26,166 nucleotides of DNA from NCBI GenBank assembly GCA_034698045.1, contig JAQGAU010000571.1, positions 1-26,166 on the forward strand, in the 5' to 3' direction. Under the pieces are notes generated by a model. It worked only from the letters and a program-made list of their open reading frames with translations. It did not search any database and was not told the DNA's origin. This DNA comes from Paramacrobiotus richtersi. Taxonomy: Eukaryota > Tardigrada > Eutardigrada > Parachela > Macrobiotidae. The number at the start of each line of letters is the position of its first letter. The stretch's first letter is position 1. The translations under genes were made by a program, and so were the position numbers. Below are positions 1 to 9,632 of this stretch, one piece after another.

Positions 1-323
1 TTCTTGATGCGGCACACTCCGGACGCTTTTTCCTTCATATCCGTCGAAAACATGGTGGCAAAGACAGGCGACCAAGCTGCCAAGATAGCCCGGTGCGCGG
101 TGAACTCTTTTCCATCACGGGAGATTAATTTGCAGTCGGATACCGTTCCAGTTTCGTACAGCCTGGACATGTGCTGCAAGAATACGCGAACTGAAGTGCT
201 ATCGGGTGGGTCCGAATGGCGGTTGCTGGCACTACCGGCCACGTCGTAGTCTGTTCCCGAGTCATCTGAAGATGTTTCGGGCTCATTCCTAGGACGCTTC
301 GCCGCGGGCTGATTTCTCTGCAT
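1..323 (-). CDS. SPOP-like BTB/POZ protein, copy A (3' end outside window)
   Basis: The reading frame is open from an ATG at 323-321 to the window edge, 107 codons. It starts MQRNQPAAKRPRNEP, has an acidic/serine linker, then enters a BTB domain with SVRVFLQHMSRLYETG, VSDCKLISRDGKEF, AHRAILAAWSPVFATMFSTDM and GVCRI. This is the SPOP/TDPOZ pattern (D-C-x-L, H-R-A-I-L-A-A-x-S-P-V-F). BTB domains dimerise, and in SPOP they bind cullin-3 to form a ubiquitin ligase. That role here is inferred from the family. It is a paralogue of the gene at 3250-2642: about 57 of the 64 residues from SVRVFL onward are identical, while the N-terminal linkers differ strongly. No MATH domain lies in front of the BTB. 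Coding from this ATG is supported by conservation between copies and lack of stops. The rest of the BTB and the start of BACK should lie left of base 1. Confidence 0.85.
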   Translation of the reverse strand, partial: MQRNQPAAKRPRNEPETSSDDSGTDYDVAGSASNRHSDPPDSTSVRVFLQHMSRLYETGTVSDCKLISRDGKEFTAHRAILAAWSPVFATMFSTDMKEKASGVCRIK

Positions 324-1665
324 AACGCCGCAATATGTCGCTTAATCACGAAACCGTTCTGAAAGCCAAAAGGAAAAGATCATGTTGATGTTCACAGGAG
401 CACGGACCTATGAAGAGCTGGATCGATGACTTATAATTAATTACTGTAATAGTTCAGAGCTTTTAACATCGAACTGCAGCACTTCTCACAACACATGAAC
501 CGAGGTACGGTATACGTAACTTCAGTAACGTAAGTACAAGCTCACGCTGCAAAACGAACATCCAGAACTGATGGAAAAAACACGTAAAGGCGCGATAAAG
601 AAAAATCACTGATGCGGAACTATGTTCAGTTAAATCTAACGTTATGAGACTTCGCGTACCCTTCCAACGAGTCCTTACCTGTCCACGATTTCCAGAATTC
701 AAAGTATGCACAATGCGGCTTTTGAAGGACTGGCGATTGATGGATGAACTTTAAGAAATGTACCGTTACAGATTTCTTAGCCAAATTTCTCGCAGAGCGG
801 AGGACGCAATGGTAATTTGTTTGTAAGAGTGTTCCTCATAATGACTCAGCACGAATTCTCATGTGCTGCATGTAGTAGTAGAGGTACCGCTCAAAATCCG
901 GGCACTGCTTGTGATCTAAATCAGGGTACCGCCATTCGAAGTGGCCCTGGATAACGCTACTGTCGCTACATACTTTCATGTCAAACTAATGTGCCACTAT
1001 CGCAAGCAAGCGTTCCGCACCATTTTTGCGTTCTTTGAATGATGCCAGTTGCCACAAAGGTCACGAGAAAGCACAACCACAGTCGCCGCCAACAAATACG
1101 TCACTACAACCAGTATGCATTGTGAGTAATATATAGGCACATTAAATTTTGTTTGCGCAATCTTTAGCTTATTGTTAGGATTGTTTGACGTTCTTGTTTT
1201 TCTAAAAGATGAATATCTACCGTAGCTTAGGATCGTCTCGTTTTCGGTACTCGGGCGTATGGCCGTGTACCAGGATGTACTGAATATCCCGGCATTATCG
1301 CGTTAGTTTTTACAACGTGCCTGGGAAAGTACAGCTACGCCTGCCGTCTGTAAACCTTGCAAAAAAAATTTTTGTTCTCAAGACCATCATGAAGAAGATA
1401 GAAAAATTCAATAACCCAACAAGACAACTATCGGCCTTTGATTCACTGCGCATAAAATCTGTGTAGCATACATGTATATATCTGTAGTGAAGTCTATGTC
1501 CACGTCCTTTTGGCTCACGCCGCACCAATCAAAACCGCTACTCTAACTATCTATCTTAGTTAGATAGATATAACTACATTGTACTAGTATCTATCTAACT
1601 ATCTACTTCAACAGATGTAACGAGCTGTAAAAAGGTCAGTACTGCTCTTGCGGATGGTTTATCGC
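324..1665. other. Duplicated intergenic spacer, copy A
   Basis: No gene is visible here. Blocks match the spacer at 3251-4563. The clearest are about 717-810 against 3545-3635 (around TTTGAAGGACTGGCGAT) and about 1080-1125 against 4231-4277 (around CCAGTATGCATTGTG). A weaker one is about 990-1045 against 3830-3895. The offset varies from about 2.83 to 3.15 kb, so indels have accumulated. A short TATC/GATA-rich, self-complementary stretch lies at about 1535-1610 and is absent from the other copy. Confidence 0.7.
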
Positions 1666-1893
1666 TCATGCCGATGGATTCGAAGCACATACTTCTCTTG
1701 AAAAGATTGCCTGTCTTGTACAGCTTTTCTTGGATCGCAATTTTTTAATCGCTTCCTCCAGCTGGAGGAAGCGAGCTGACGAAGCCCTTCCTGTAGGAAG
1801 GGCTTCGTCAGCTCGGCTGTTCGTTTCAGCTCTGGACAAAGCCAGGGTACCGCTTCGCGAACAGCTTCCTCCTCTCCATCGTGGTCAGGCAGA
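1666..1893 (-). pseudogene. Duplicate of the 3' end of the C2-gene last exon (copy A)
   Basis: Read on the minus strand, this gives LPDHDGEEEAVREAVPWLC followed by PELKRTAELTKPFL, identical in protein to residues of the terminal exon of the gene at 6903-4564. Over these 33 codons the two copies differ at six bases, all in third positions and all silent. A 35-bp insertion (see 1751-1815) then shifts the frame. After it, the old frame still reads EEAIKKLRSKKSCTRQAIF, like copy B (EESIKKMKSMKSCTRQAIF), and ends at the equivalent stop (1668-1666). Homology stops abruptly at about 1893, with no sign of the rest of the C2 gene beyond. It is most simply a partial exon carried along by tandem duplication with the BTB gene, now broken. 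It could instead still serve as the last exon of an unseen gene, because the silent-only differences suggest it was constrained for a time. Confidence 0.75.
1751..1815. repeat. Two abutting perfect palindromes (template-switch scar)
   Basis: Bases 1751-1772 form a perfect 22-bp palindrome centred on CCAGCTGG. Bases 1772-1815 form a perfect inverted repeat with 21-bp arms and a 2-bp GT spacer. Copy B of the same exon has only the single-stranded original (TTCCTCCAGGAAGGGC). The 35 extra bases are inverted copies of the flanking sequence, as produced by strand or template switching during replication. Confidence 0.9.
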
Positions 1894-2641
1894 TAGTACT
1901 GTTCACGTAAAGCGTTGTTCACGTGAAGCGTACTTCTATGGTAGATAAATAATGAAAGTACCAGGTGCGCATATATAAATAACACGTCACCGAAAACCAG
2001 GTCCATTGTCCAAGAATGAGTTTCGGAGTTACTGCGAGACATTGCAATCTGATGTAGTGTAATTCTACAGAAAGGTCAACAACTAACAATTGTAAGTACT
2101 TAACTGCAGACAACGCCAGTTCACACTGTTTAACGTATTGAATTAACATTGTAACACTAACTTGTAAGTACTTTACTTGTTAGTCCTTACGTGACGCACT
2201 GTTGCAAATACTTCGACTGGAAACTGGAAATTCGAAGTTCCTGTACATTATGAGTTCTGTTTTGGGAAGTTCACATCAAATCACATGTGATGCACGTAAC
2301 CGCAAATGATGGCAAATCGCAGCTAGGAGATGAATTTGAACTTATTTAGTGCTCTTCTTTCGTTACATTCGGTAGTTCCGTTGTATCTGAAATCCCTATT
2401 TCCCGGACGTTCTGTAGATATTCTATCACTGTTGGTCAGCCCTTTTAGTATTAGCAACGCCGTTTTGATCCGAATTCTGTACAGACGGTATTTGTGATGT
2501 AACGCAACAGACTAGCTGTAAAACTATAAGCAGCATCATCCAATAACCACAAAGGAGCGCACAACAGAGAAAGAAAACTTAGTAGAAAATCGCGAGGGTA
2601 GTTGTACAAAACAGATGTTAAGAAACCATAAAGAGAAGGTT
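1894..2641. other. Intergenic, no gene seen
   Basis: This lies between the duplicated exon end and the BTB gene of copy B. I see no convincing coding sequence. Similar motifs (TAACA..TTGTAAGTACTT) occur twice, near 2085-2103 and 2158-2172. If the duplication is strictly in tandem, part of this stretch should match sequence just left of the window. Confidence 0.4.
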
Positions 2642-3250
2642 TCAAACCTGATCCGCATGATCGCCAATAAAACGGGCCAGTTTGGCTTTGGCAGCTCCCA
2701 GTCCATGACGATCGGCGAGATGAAAATATCCCGCAGCGGTCTTCACATCAACGTTGCGAGCCATGAACTCCCCGCACACATTGCTCAGATCGGGCATACC
2801 GTACTGATCGGCAATATCCAGCATATCCTCGACGAACTCCCCGATATCGGGCAACGCACAGGTATAGACAAACTTGAGCATAGCGTCCACCACCTTCCCG
2901 TCAAAGTTCTCGATGCGGCATACTCCCGAAGCCTTTTCCGTCATATCCGTCGAAAACATGGTGGCGAAGACAGGCGACCAAGCCCCTAAGATAGCCCGGT
3001 GCGCCGGGAACTCTTTTCCATCACGAGAGATCAGTTTGCAGTCGGATACCATGCCAGTTTCGTACAGTTTGGAAATGTGCTGTAGAAATACGCGAACCGA
3101 AGCGTGGTCGCGTGGGGCTGAAGGGCGTTTTCCGGCACTACCCGTCCCGACGAGATTTGACATAGAATTCTCTAAAGATGATTCGGAATCGTCCAGAGGA
3201 CGTTTCCGCTCCCGTACAGTTGGCAGTTCCAAACGCCGCACTAGGACCAT
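2642..3250 (-). CDS. SPOP-like BTB/POZ protein without MATH domain, copy B
   Basis: Single-exon gene of 202 aa, with its ATG at 3250-3248 and TGA at 2644-2642. Residues 1-50 are a basic/serine linker with KRKRP-like charge (RERKRPLDDSESS, then SAGKRPSAPRDH). Residues about 60-165 are a BTB domain: VSDCKLISRDGKEFPAHRA, ILGAWSPVFATMFSTDM, KFVYTCALPDI, MLDIADQYGMPDLSNVC. Residues 166-202 match the 3-box/start of BACK in SPOP (NVDVKTAAGYFHLADRHG, ending FIGDHADQV), and the end lines up with the ...FINYHATDV segment of SPOP. SPOP uses an N-terminal MATH domain to hold substrates. None is present here, so substrate binding would need the short linker or a partner. Assembly with cullin-3 is inferred from the family. 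It is a paralogue of the gene at 323-1, and lies downstream of the C2 gene on the same strand. Confidence 0.9.
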   Translation of the reverse strand: MVLVRRLELPTVRERKRPLDDSESSLENSMSNLVGTGSAGKRPSAPRDHASVRVFLQHISKLYETGMVSDCKLISRDGKEFPAHRAILGAWSPVFATMFSTDMTEKASGVCRIENFDGKVVDAMLKFVYTCALPDIGEFVEDMLDIADQYGMPDLSNVCGEFMARNVDVKTAAGYFHLADRHGLGAAKAKLARFIGDHADQV

Positions 3251-4563
3251 ATTTACAGGGGTACAGACTACGGAAGAGCGGGATAGATGGCTTAATTAAA
3301 TTATCGTTACTTCGGATTTTTCGGATCTTCTAACAACGCAACAAAAAACGAGATATAGTATACGTACTGTAAGTTAAAAGTACGCGACGCAAAACTTACC
3401 TAAAGGATAGTAAATTACCGTAACCTAGGAACTGATAAAAAAACAAAAAAGTAATCATTCATTCGATGCGGAATTACTGCCAAAGGCAAATCTATGGGAC
3501 TAACCGTACCCTTCCACGAGTGCTTTCCACGGAAGGAAGTGTAATATGCCTTTGAAGGACTGGCGATGGATGGATGACCTTAAAGAAATGACCTACAGAT
3601 TTCAGAGCCAAATTTCTCACAGAACGGAGGACGAAGTGCGATAGAAAACAAGCAATTTTGTTGCAAGATTGTTGAACTGACTAATTGTAAGCATGAATTC
3701 GAAGCCTAATATACTGTATTAAAATACCAGAGATACCGCTTGTAATACAATTGATTCGCAGCCGCCATTGCTAACGCATGCGCTTCTGCCGCAACATACA
3801 GTACATGCCACACTAATTACTTATTACATAATGTGGCACTATCCAAAGCAAACTTTCCCTACCATCTTTACGTCCTTTCAAAGAACTTCTTTAAACAGAA
3901 AGCAATCGCTTAGAATTTCCAATTCTAGTCGTGGTTACGCGAACAGAGTCACCTTTATTCATTTTTTGGCTCACAGTGCTTTACTGTACTTTTGCGCGAC
4001 AGGATGACCAGGATCGTGTTACTAAAGAACTTTGCGCTTACAGCATACATATGCATATGCCTTCAGCTAGTTTGACACATACAGCTACGTGGGTTATAAT
4101 TATGTGTGGTTACCCTTCCACTGCGTAGGAATGCGAACTTCTAAACGCTGAACACTGAACTCCGAATTGCTAATCCCAAGAACCACGATATTAATTACGC
4201 TCGACCACCACTAGCCACAAGGGTCACAAGGTCCCACCGACAACCACTACGTCACGACAACCAGTATGCATTGTGTATGATGGGCACACTTGAGACCTGA
4301 AAGCAATATTTATAATTCGGAATCATGCTTGCCGTCTGTAATTATCGAAAATACATGAAAAATCTCGAAACCACAAGGTCATGATGAAAACGGCAACAAT
4401 TCAATAATCCACCCATCTATCGCAGAGATCTGATGTCTATGACATTATTGTTTTTTTGATCACGCGTTCATGGCGCACCAATCAAAGACTCTGATTATGT
4501 TCATCCAACAGATGTAACGAGTTATGCAAAACGTCGATGCTGCTCTTCCGGATGGTTTACCGC
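3251..4563. other. Duplicated intergenic spacer, copy B
   Basis: This is the spacer between the stop of the C2 gene and the BTB gene start, homologous in blocks to 324-1665. Short plus-strand frames at 3768-4128 look like chance: AT-rich, not shared with copy A and with no recognisable motif. The BTB promoter should lie here, but I cannot point to a definite element. Confidence 0.5.
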
Positions 4564-6903
4564 TCATGCCGATGGATCCGGAGCACATACTTCTCTTAAA
4601 AAGATGGCCTGTCTTGTACAGCTTTTCATGGATTTCATCTTTTTGATCGATTCCTCCAGGAAGGGCTTCGTCAGCTCGGCTGTTCGTTTCAGCTCCGGAC
4701 AGAGCCAGGGTACCGCTTCGCGAACGGCTTCTTCCTCTCCGTCATGGTCAGGCAGAGCTTGCGCACTGCGTAGTAGGGAGTGTCCGACATCGGTTTCTTC
4801 TGCCACACCAGCTAGACAATCCAAAGGAACGATCGGCTCAAATCGCAGCACGTTTCCTGACTCCTGAACTCGGTCGCTTGGCAGCGCAAAACTACAATTG
4901 CAAATGCTGATGTAGGACTTTTTACTTCAGCTTTCTTTAATGCCTAAAAACGAATCATGCTTTACATAGCATAATGAGTACATATATACGTCAGAGCTGC
5001 ATATTTCGGACCTCGGTCCTTTTTATAATGGTTTGTGTACTGATTACTAACAAAATTTGCATGTCTTGATATTCCGAAAAGGTCACAAAATCACTTTTTA
5101 TCGTGATTATCACATCTGATTGTTATGTACGTGATAATCACGACAAAAAGCGATTTCGTGACCTTTTCCTTGCTGCATCAATTATGTATAGGACAGTTCC
5201 GTACGTATAAGCGTCAGCAACAAGAAAATCGAAGCAAAACTATGCTTTAGCGGTCGGTCTGGCTCGGTTGCGCGATTGGTTGTCAATTTGCCATGATCAG
5301 ACCAGGACCAATGTTTTTCAGTGAATGTTCAAGAGACTGCGGTTCTATACCGGCTATTAATGATTTATTGAGCTTTACGTCCATATTCTCATCTTCAATA
5401 AAATGAGAATGCTACAGTCCCTAGCCAGCTCAGATCCCAAAAACATTGCAGTAGAAATGTTTGCAAGATATCCGCTGTTGCTGCATGTCAGTATTTTGAA
5501 ACTTTCGTTTAATCTATTGCCGATGTCCCGTAATTTCGTGTAAAGCAGATAAATGCGACTTTACTCAACCAGCAGATCTAGATACGGTATACTCCTACGT
5601 ACCGCGGGAACATGCAGTGCTTGATCCCATCCGACGGCGCCATCCGCTCATCCGCAATCTGATTGGAATATCCGTATCCAAATCTCCCGTAAGCAAACGC
5701 CGATTTGATCAGCAAGATACCCATGGTCCGTTGCCCGTCGTATCCGCCGTTCACAGGGTCTACTCTGGCCGGCCGCGTTAGCAGCAGCATCTCGCTCTCA
5801 ATCATCCCTTCAAGTAAAATCGAATTTCCAAGCGCTTAATGTTCAATAATTCTACTACCTAAGTCTCCAGTTATACATTTCACGACTATAGAAGTTACAT
5901 GGTTTTTAGTTGCTACAATTGTTATTGACTGTGTGACGGTGCCTTGATCTCATACTCCACATGATAATGGTGTACGAAGTACGTCTAGCTATGCGCAATT
6001 TTTTACTAATACTAACAATAAGTTCAAAAAAAAATAAATATTGCGCAAAAACTTATAATGTCAGTTTAGTGTCACCCAGCCAGGCATTTGTTGTATTTTT
6101 AGCACTTTAGCCTAATAATGTTTACCAAAGTAAAAACAATCGATCGATAGATTTTATGGGTAGATCTCTACCTATCACGATCGTTCTTGCATATTGCGAA
6201 TAATGACATTGTAGGCTTTCAAACGACTCGATATATAGGAACAACACACAACGGTCTCTGTGTTAAGAACGTCAAGGACAGAGTAAATTTAACAAAACAG
6301 ATCACGAGTATTGAATTTAAGAAGCGGACACCAATAAACGAAATGCAAGTCTTGTATACGTTATCGACTAGGACGAAAATGACATCTGTTTGGATATATA
6401 AACCCTGACTATACAGTATATGATTCGGCCAGAGTTACTCTGACTTTTCCTGTACCTTGGATAAACCCCAACAACTCTTTCTCCACCGACCCCACCACAA
6501 TATGTCGCTGCGGATCCCTCTCATCCACAGCAATCAAGTTAAAGGTCACGATTTGATTCTCTGCCCCATCATTCACCGCAACATCCTCAATCGTAAATGT
6601 TACTAAATGGTCGAAAACTATCCTGGATGAAGTCGCCGAGCAATCAAAAATGGGTTTGCTGAAGAACTGCTTCTCGAGAAAGTCCACGCGGATGTAGTAG
6701 TCGAGATGGGCGGCACTAGGAAAGAGGCGGGTGATGATGGAGGTGTCGAGGCTCTTGGCGTGGATGACGTGAAGTGCGAGAGTGCCAATGGGGTTGGCGA
6801 GGAAGGCCTGGTCCGTGGAGCTGATGGCGGCGTGAAAAGGTTCTTTGGGGTTGGGATGCACCTCACGGCCGCCTGGAAGAGTACTGACGTGTTTGCTTGT
6901 CAT
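4564..6903 (-). CDS. C2-domain protein, three exons, 326 aa (possibly C2CD6/ALS2CR11-like)
   Basis: Exons on the minus strand are 6903-6456, 5807-5603 and 4891-4564, totalling 981 nt with the stop. Splice sites are CAAG|GTACAG..CTTGAAG|GG (phase 1) and CCGCG|GTACGT..ATTGTAG|T (phase 2); both junctions keep the frame. Residues about 38-149 look like a C2 domain: GTLALHVIHAKSLD, DYYIRVDFLEKQFFSKPIF, HLVTFTIEDV, NQIVTFNLIAVDE, VGSVEKELLGF. The middle exon adds KSAFAYGRFGYGYSNQ (FGYGYS at 192-197) and ends MFPR. The last exon is acidic, then basic near its end (EESIKKMKSMKSCTRQ). A C2 domain followed by an FGYGYS segment and MFPR reminds me of C2CD6/ALS2CR11, a CatSper sperm-channel targeting subunit in mammals. 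That match is from memory and uncertain. The start at 6903 follows a TTGTTCTACAG that could be an acceptor, so an upstream exon, coding or 5' UTR, is possible. The end of the last exon is duplicated at 1893-1666. Confidence 0.75.
5076..5168. repeat. Short hairpin MITE-like inverted repeat
   Basis: Two 38-bp arms (5076-5113 and 5131-5168) are inverted copies with three mismatches around a 17-bp loop. They start GAAAAGGTCAC and end GTGACCTTTTC. It sits in the second intron of the C2 gene. I see no clear target-site duplication, so assignment to a transposon family is open. The form is that of a foldback/MITE remnant. Confidence 0.8.
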
Positions 6904-7689
6904 TTCTGTAGAACAAATAGGTGTTTCGGTGTTGTGCTAAAGGTCTTCAAAAACAACTGTCATAAAAGAAATTTACATTAACAACTTACTTTTATAAATA
7001 AGTTACAGTAATGTGTAGATATAGAGTCGAATAGTTGCACATCGTTTCGATTCGGATTATGTGACGGCAGGCGAGGAGTGTGCATGGTAACCGTCACTGT
7101 AGGGCATACGACGTATGCTTCAGTGGGTAAATTAGTTTGCTGTTGGCAGCGGAGCCATTTCTCATGCGACCGGTACCAAACTTATCAGAATTCAATTTTA
7201 ATGATAGAATGGTAAGTATTACAACTTGATACAATTTAATATACAGATATATTTCTGACTGGCCATAGTCCATAAATGTGTATACATTCGCTAAGCTCGG
7301 CTTCTAACTTATAAGCAGTTATCATAAATATCATAAATTAGCATTACAGTTTATTTACAATAAGATCTCAGCAAAATTGTAGAAAAATTTTATTCGCTAC
7401 AGTTGCTGACACCATTATGAGAATCAGATCGTCACGGACGAGTATATGAGAATTGTCTCATATACTCGTCCTACGGATGATTTTTACTCATTAATTTAAA
7501 ATTTTGGAATACAGCTGGCTTCCAAGGAAATGGTGTAATTTACAGGAACTAGTGTTCTGTATATGCTGCTAACGATACAAAATTCGACAAAGCTTAGAAA
7601 CGACAAGATACTCATTTGACCAACAGAGGAACCTGACGCAGTAGATTATTACCACGTCACTATAGAGTAAACTGAATAAACGTACGTCT
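6904..7689. other. Intergenic region upstream of the C2 gene
   Basis: No supported gene. GC content rises at about 7040-7180, with an inverted GTGACGG..CCGTCAC pair, which would suit a 5' UTR or promoter of the minus-strand C2 gene. No defined element can be named. The only strong structure is the hairpin at 7436-7471. Confidence 0.4.
7436..7471. repeat. Perfect 16-bp hairpin with 4-nt loop
   Basis: The arms GGACGAGTATATGAGA and TCTCATATACTCGTCC are exact reverse complements around ATTG. No other copy is seen in the window. It is too short for a typical animal pre-miRNA, and a template-switch event or small foldback is more likely. Confidence 0.85.
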
Positions 7690-7980
7690 GCAGTCCGTAT
7701 AGTGGCTCGTTATAGTTTACAATTTGCGCTACATTGATAACGCTATGTACCAATCATCAGATACCGGCCGTCCGTGTACGGTACAGTCCGCTTATATACA
7801 AATAAATTGCACAGAAACGTAGTGCAATGGCTTTATTACCCAGCAGCAATGTCGCCTTGAAGACAAAATAGTAAATTAAAAGACGATGTATCTGACTGTG
7901 CCTTTTCTATAAAACCGTACTTTTTTGACTTTTATGACACTACGGATACAACGAAAGTACGTGTTCGTAACTTTAATTTG
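7690..7980 (+). repeat. Interspersed repeat R1, copy a
   Basis: It aligns with 10300-10347 plus 10911-11148. Shared blocks include CGCTATG.ACCA, AAACGTAGTGCAATGGCTTTA, CTTTTTTGACTTTTA and GAAAGTACGTGTTCGTA.CTTTAATT. It contains a tRNA A-box-like motif at 7818-7832. There is no coding capacity. It may be a SINE or a non-autonomous DNA element; the ends are approximate. Confidence 0.7.
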
Positions 7981-8657
7981 TAAACTTAAGTACCACAACA
8001 GAAATGTTTCAGCTGACAGCGAGGAGATTAAGCGAAAACGCTGGCAACAGCTGGGGGATTTTCGTATAGACGTGCGGGTTTAGGTTTATCCGGAACGAAA
8101 TTTGACATGTGAGTGGGCTGCAGAAGAGAGGAAAAAGAAAACAATGGATGCTATTGGGCCGGGTGGAAGGTCTGATGTTGAGGTTAATGACTTGATGAAA
8201 CTCAAAATTTTACGACTATAAAAATACTCTTATCAGTTTGTTTTGGGTGGACCACTACAACCTGCATATCAGATGCGTGTATTTTTCTTCTGCACGTAAA
8301 CTGTCATACAGTACTTCGAAGTACACAATTTCTAACAAATTTCACACAAGATGCAGTACGATTACGAATGCCGGGCGAGCAGATTCCTTTTTGGACGTGC
8401 AGTGCCGGATTTTACGAGCTAAACTGGAACGAACAGGATCCCACATATAATTATAAGAAGCTCAAGAACCTGTAAATTCGACACAGATATCAATATATAC
8501 CGCTGGATAGTTGATCAGCGGAGAATAGTAAATCCCATTTAAAGGTACCCATTTAAAGTTATGCAAAAGTCACATCGCATCAGTACGTGTAGCAAATAAC
8601 ACCGACGCCAGTCTGCTTTCGAGTTTCAAACGCGAAAACCCTATAAGGACTGAGTCT
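7981..8657. other. Spacer with a weak candidate first exon
   Basis: At 8143 an ATG in good context (AAAACAATGG) opens MDAIGPGGRSDVE, and GAG|GTTAAT at 8181 could be a donor, inside a GC-richer stretch (about 8010-8190). I could not chain it to a second exon with a matching phase. It is also 3' of the minus-strand gene at 9194-8658. Treat it as unproven. Confidence 0.2.
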
Positions 8658-9194
8658 TCAAAGACGGCCGACGTGCCCCGCCAGCTGATGCAGTGATCCA
8701 TGCGACTCAACCAGATCGAAATCATCCCACTCGACCGTTGGGTCCATCCGCTCGATTGCTCCATCCTCCATCCATCCCCAGCTGAAATCGGTTCCAATCA
8801 ATCCCAAGCAGTACATGCGTCCACCGTCCTGCACTTCTTTCCCCACATCCGTCATATACGACCGTACAAGCGTTCTCTTACGAAGCCATCCCGCCTGATC
8901 ATTACGCGATATGGGACAAAAGCATAGTGCCATCAATACCTTCCGCGAATCCTGGTGTCGAGTAACGAAGAGAAACTCGAAGGTCCACAATGCAACTTTA
9001 TGGGATTCTGTAGTTATATCGTATCGGTCGGGTGGGAAGAGCCTTTCCAGAACAGCCTTCCACATGTTATTCCAACCCATTACGCTCATGTTTCTGTTAT
9101 GCGCATACGCCAGGTCGATCAGGCGCTCGATCTCATCGTCCACCAAGGTTGGCCTAAAGCAAAAAGATCTGCTGTTGTTGTGTACTTCCAACAT
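8658..9194 (-). CDS. Hypothetical 178-aa protein, single exon
   Basis: The frame runs from ATG at 9194-9192 to TGA at 8660-8658, and is open for 15 codons above the ATG, back to a stop. I do not recognise the family. The protein is rich in W, D and M, mixed helical in character, and has no signal peptide or membrane segment. Segments include LVDDEIERLIDLAYAHNRN, MGWNNMWKAVLERLFPPDRY, ALWTFEFLFVTRHQDSRKV and MEDGAIERMDPTVEWDDFD near the end. The GC content and codon use resemble the other genes rather than the AT-rich flanks, and no competing frame on the plus strand is as long or as protein-like. A 5' exon cannot be excluded. It stands alone, with repeat R1 copy a beyond its 3' side and a spacer before R1 copy b on its 5' side. 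Confidence 0.55.
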   Translation of the reverse strand: MLEVHNNSRSFCFRPTLVDDEIERLIDLAYAHNRNMSVMGWNNMWKAVLERLFPPDRYDITTESHKVALWTFEFLFVTRHQDSRKVLMALCFCPISRNDQAGWLRKRTLVRSYMTDVGKEVQDGGRMYCLGLIGTDFSWGWMEDGAIERMDPTVEWDDFDLVESHGSLHQLAGHVGRL

Positions 9195-9632
9195 TTTCAG
9201 CCAAAATTCAAACGTACAATCGCACCGTCATGATGGGACAAAAAGTTAAAGTAGTGAAATCACTGTCCCGAATCGAATAATTGAACTGCAACAATGACTG
9301 CAATGCGGAGTGTAATTATAAGTCAAAAAAATGCAGCGAAAGACTGTTTTCGTAGCAATGCAAATTGATATCCCTGAATCAAAGTACGATAAGCGCCATA
9401 TACCTATAACGACAAATCGTTACCATTTCTAGAGAATTATAGAGGTCATCAGATGGTGAGCTGCATAGGACACCAAAAAACATATCGCGTCGGCGTAGCT
9501 AACGGAAAGGTTAACGTTATAATTACACATGCACACCTTAACTAATTGTAGTCAGATTAACCGTTTCCCAGCGGAACTGAAAACCTTAATTTCTGCATGG
9601 GATTGAATTCAACTTGGAGCTGCGAATTTTAA
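9195..9632. other. Intergenic, no gene seen
   Basis: AT-rich spacer upstream of the 178-aa minus-strand gene. Near 9553-9605 a short plus-strand frame reads QINRFPAELKTLISAWD after a possible acceptor (TTGTAG), but no donor follows it. Nothing else stands out. Confidence 0.3.

Noticed and set aside
1919-2149. Minus-strand frame upstream of the duplicated exon tail, as if it were the N-terminus of a longer protein
   Set aside because: Homology to the real C2 exon stops at 1893, and the added residues are AT-rich and hydrophobic without pattern; likely chance read-through.
3768-4128. Overlapping plus-strand frames with an F/Y/T-rich product
   Set aside because: AT-rich, not preserved in the duplicated spacer copy, no splice or protein signal; chance frames.
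6618-6981. Frames overlapping the C2-gene first exon on both strands (serine/proline- and glycine-rich)
   Set aside because: Shadows of the C2 coding frame, which has domain content and consistent splice phases.
8700-9249. Plus-strand frames opposite the 178-aa minus-strand gene
   Set aside because: Shorter, broken into several frames, and less protein-like than the minus-strand frame.
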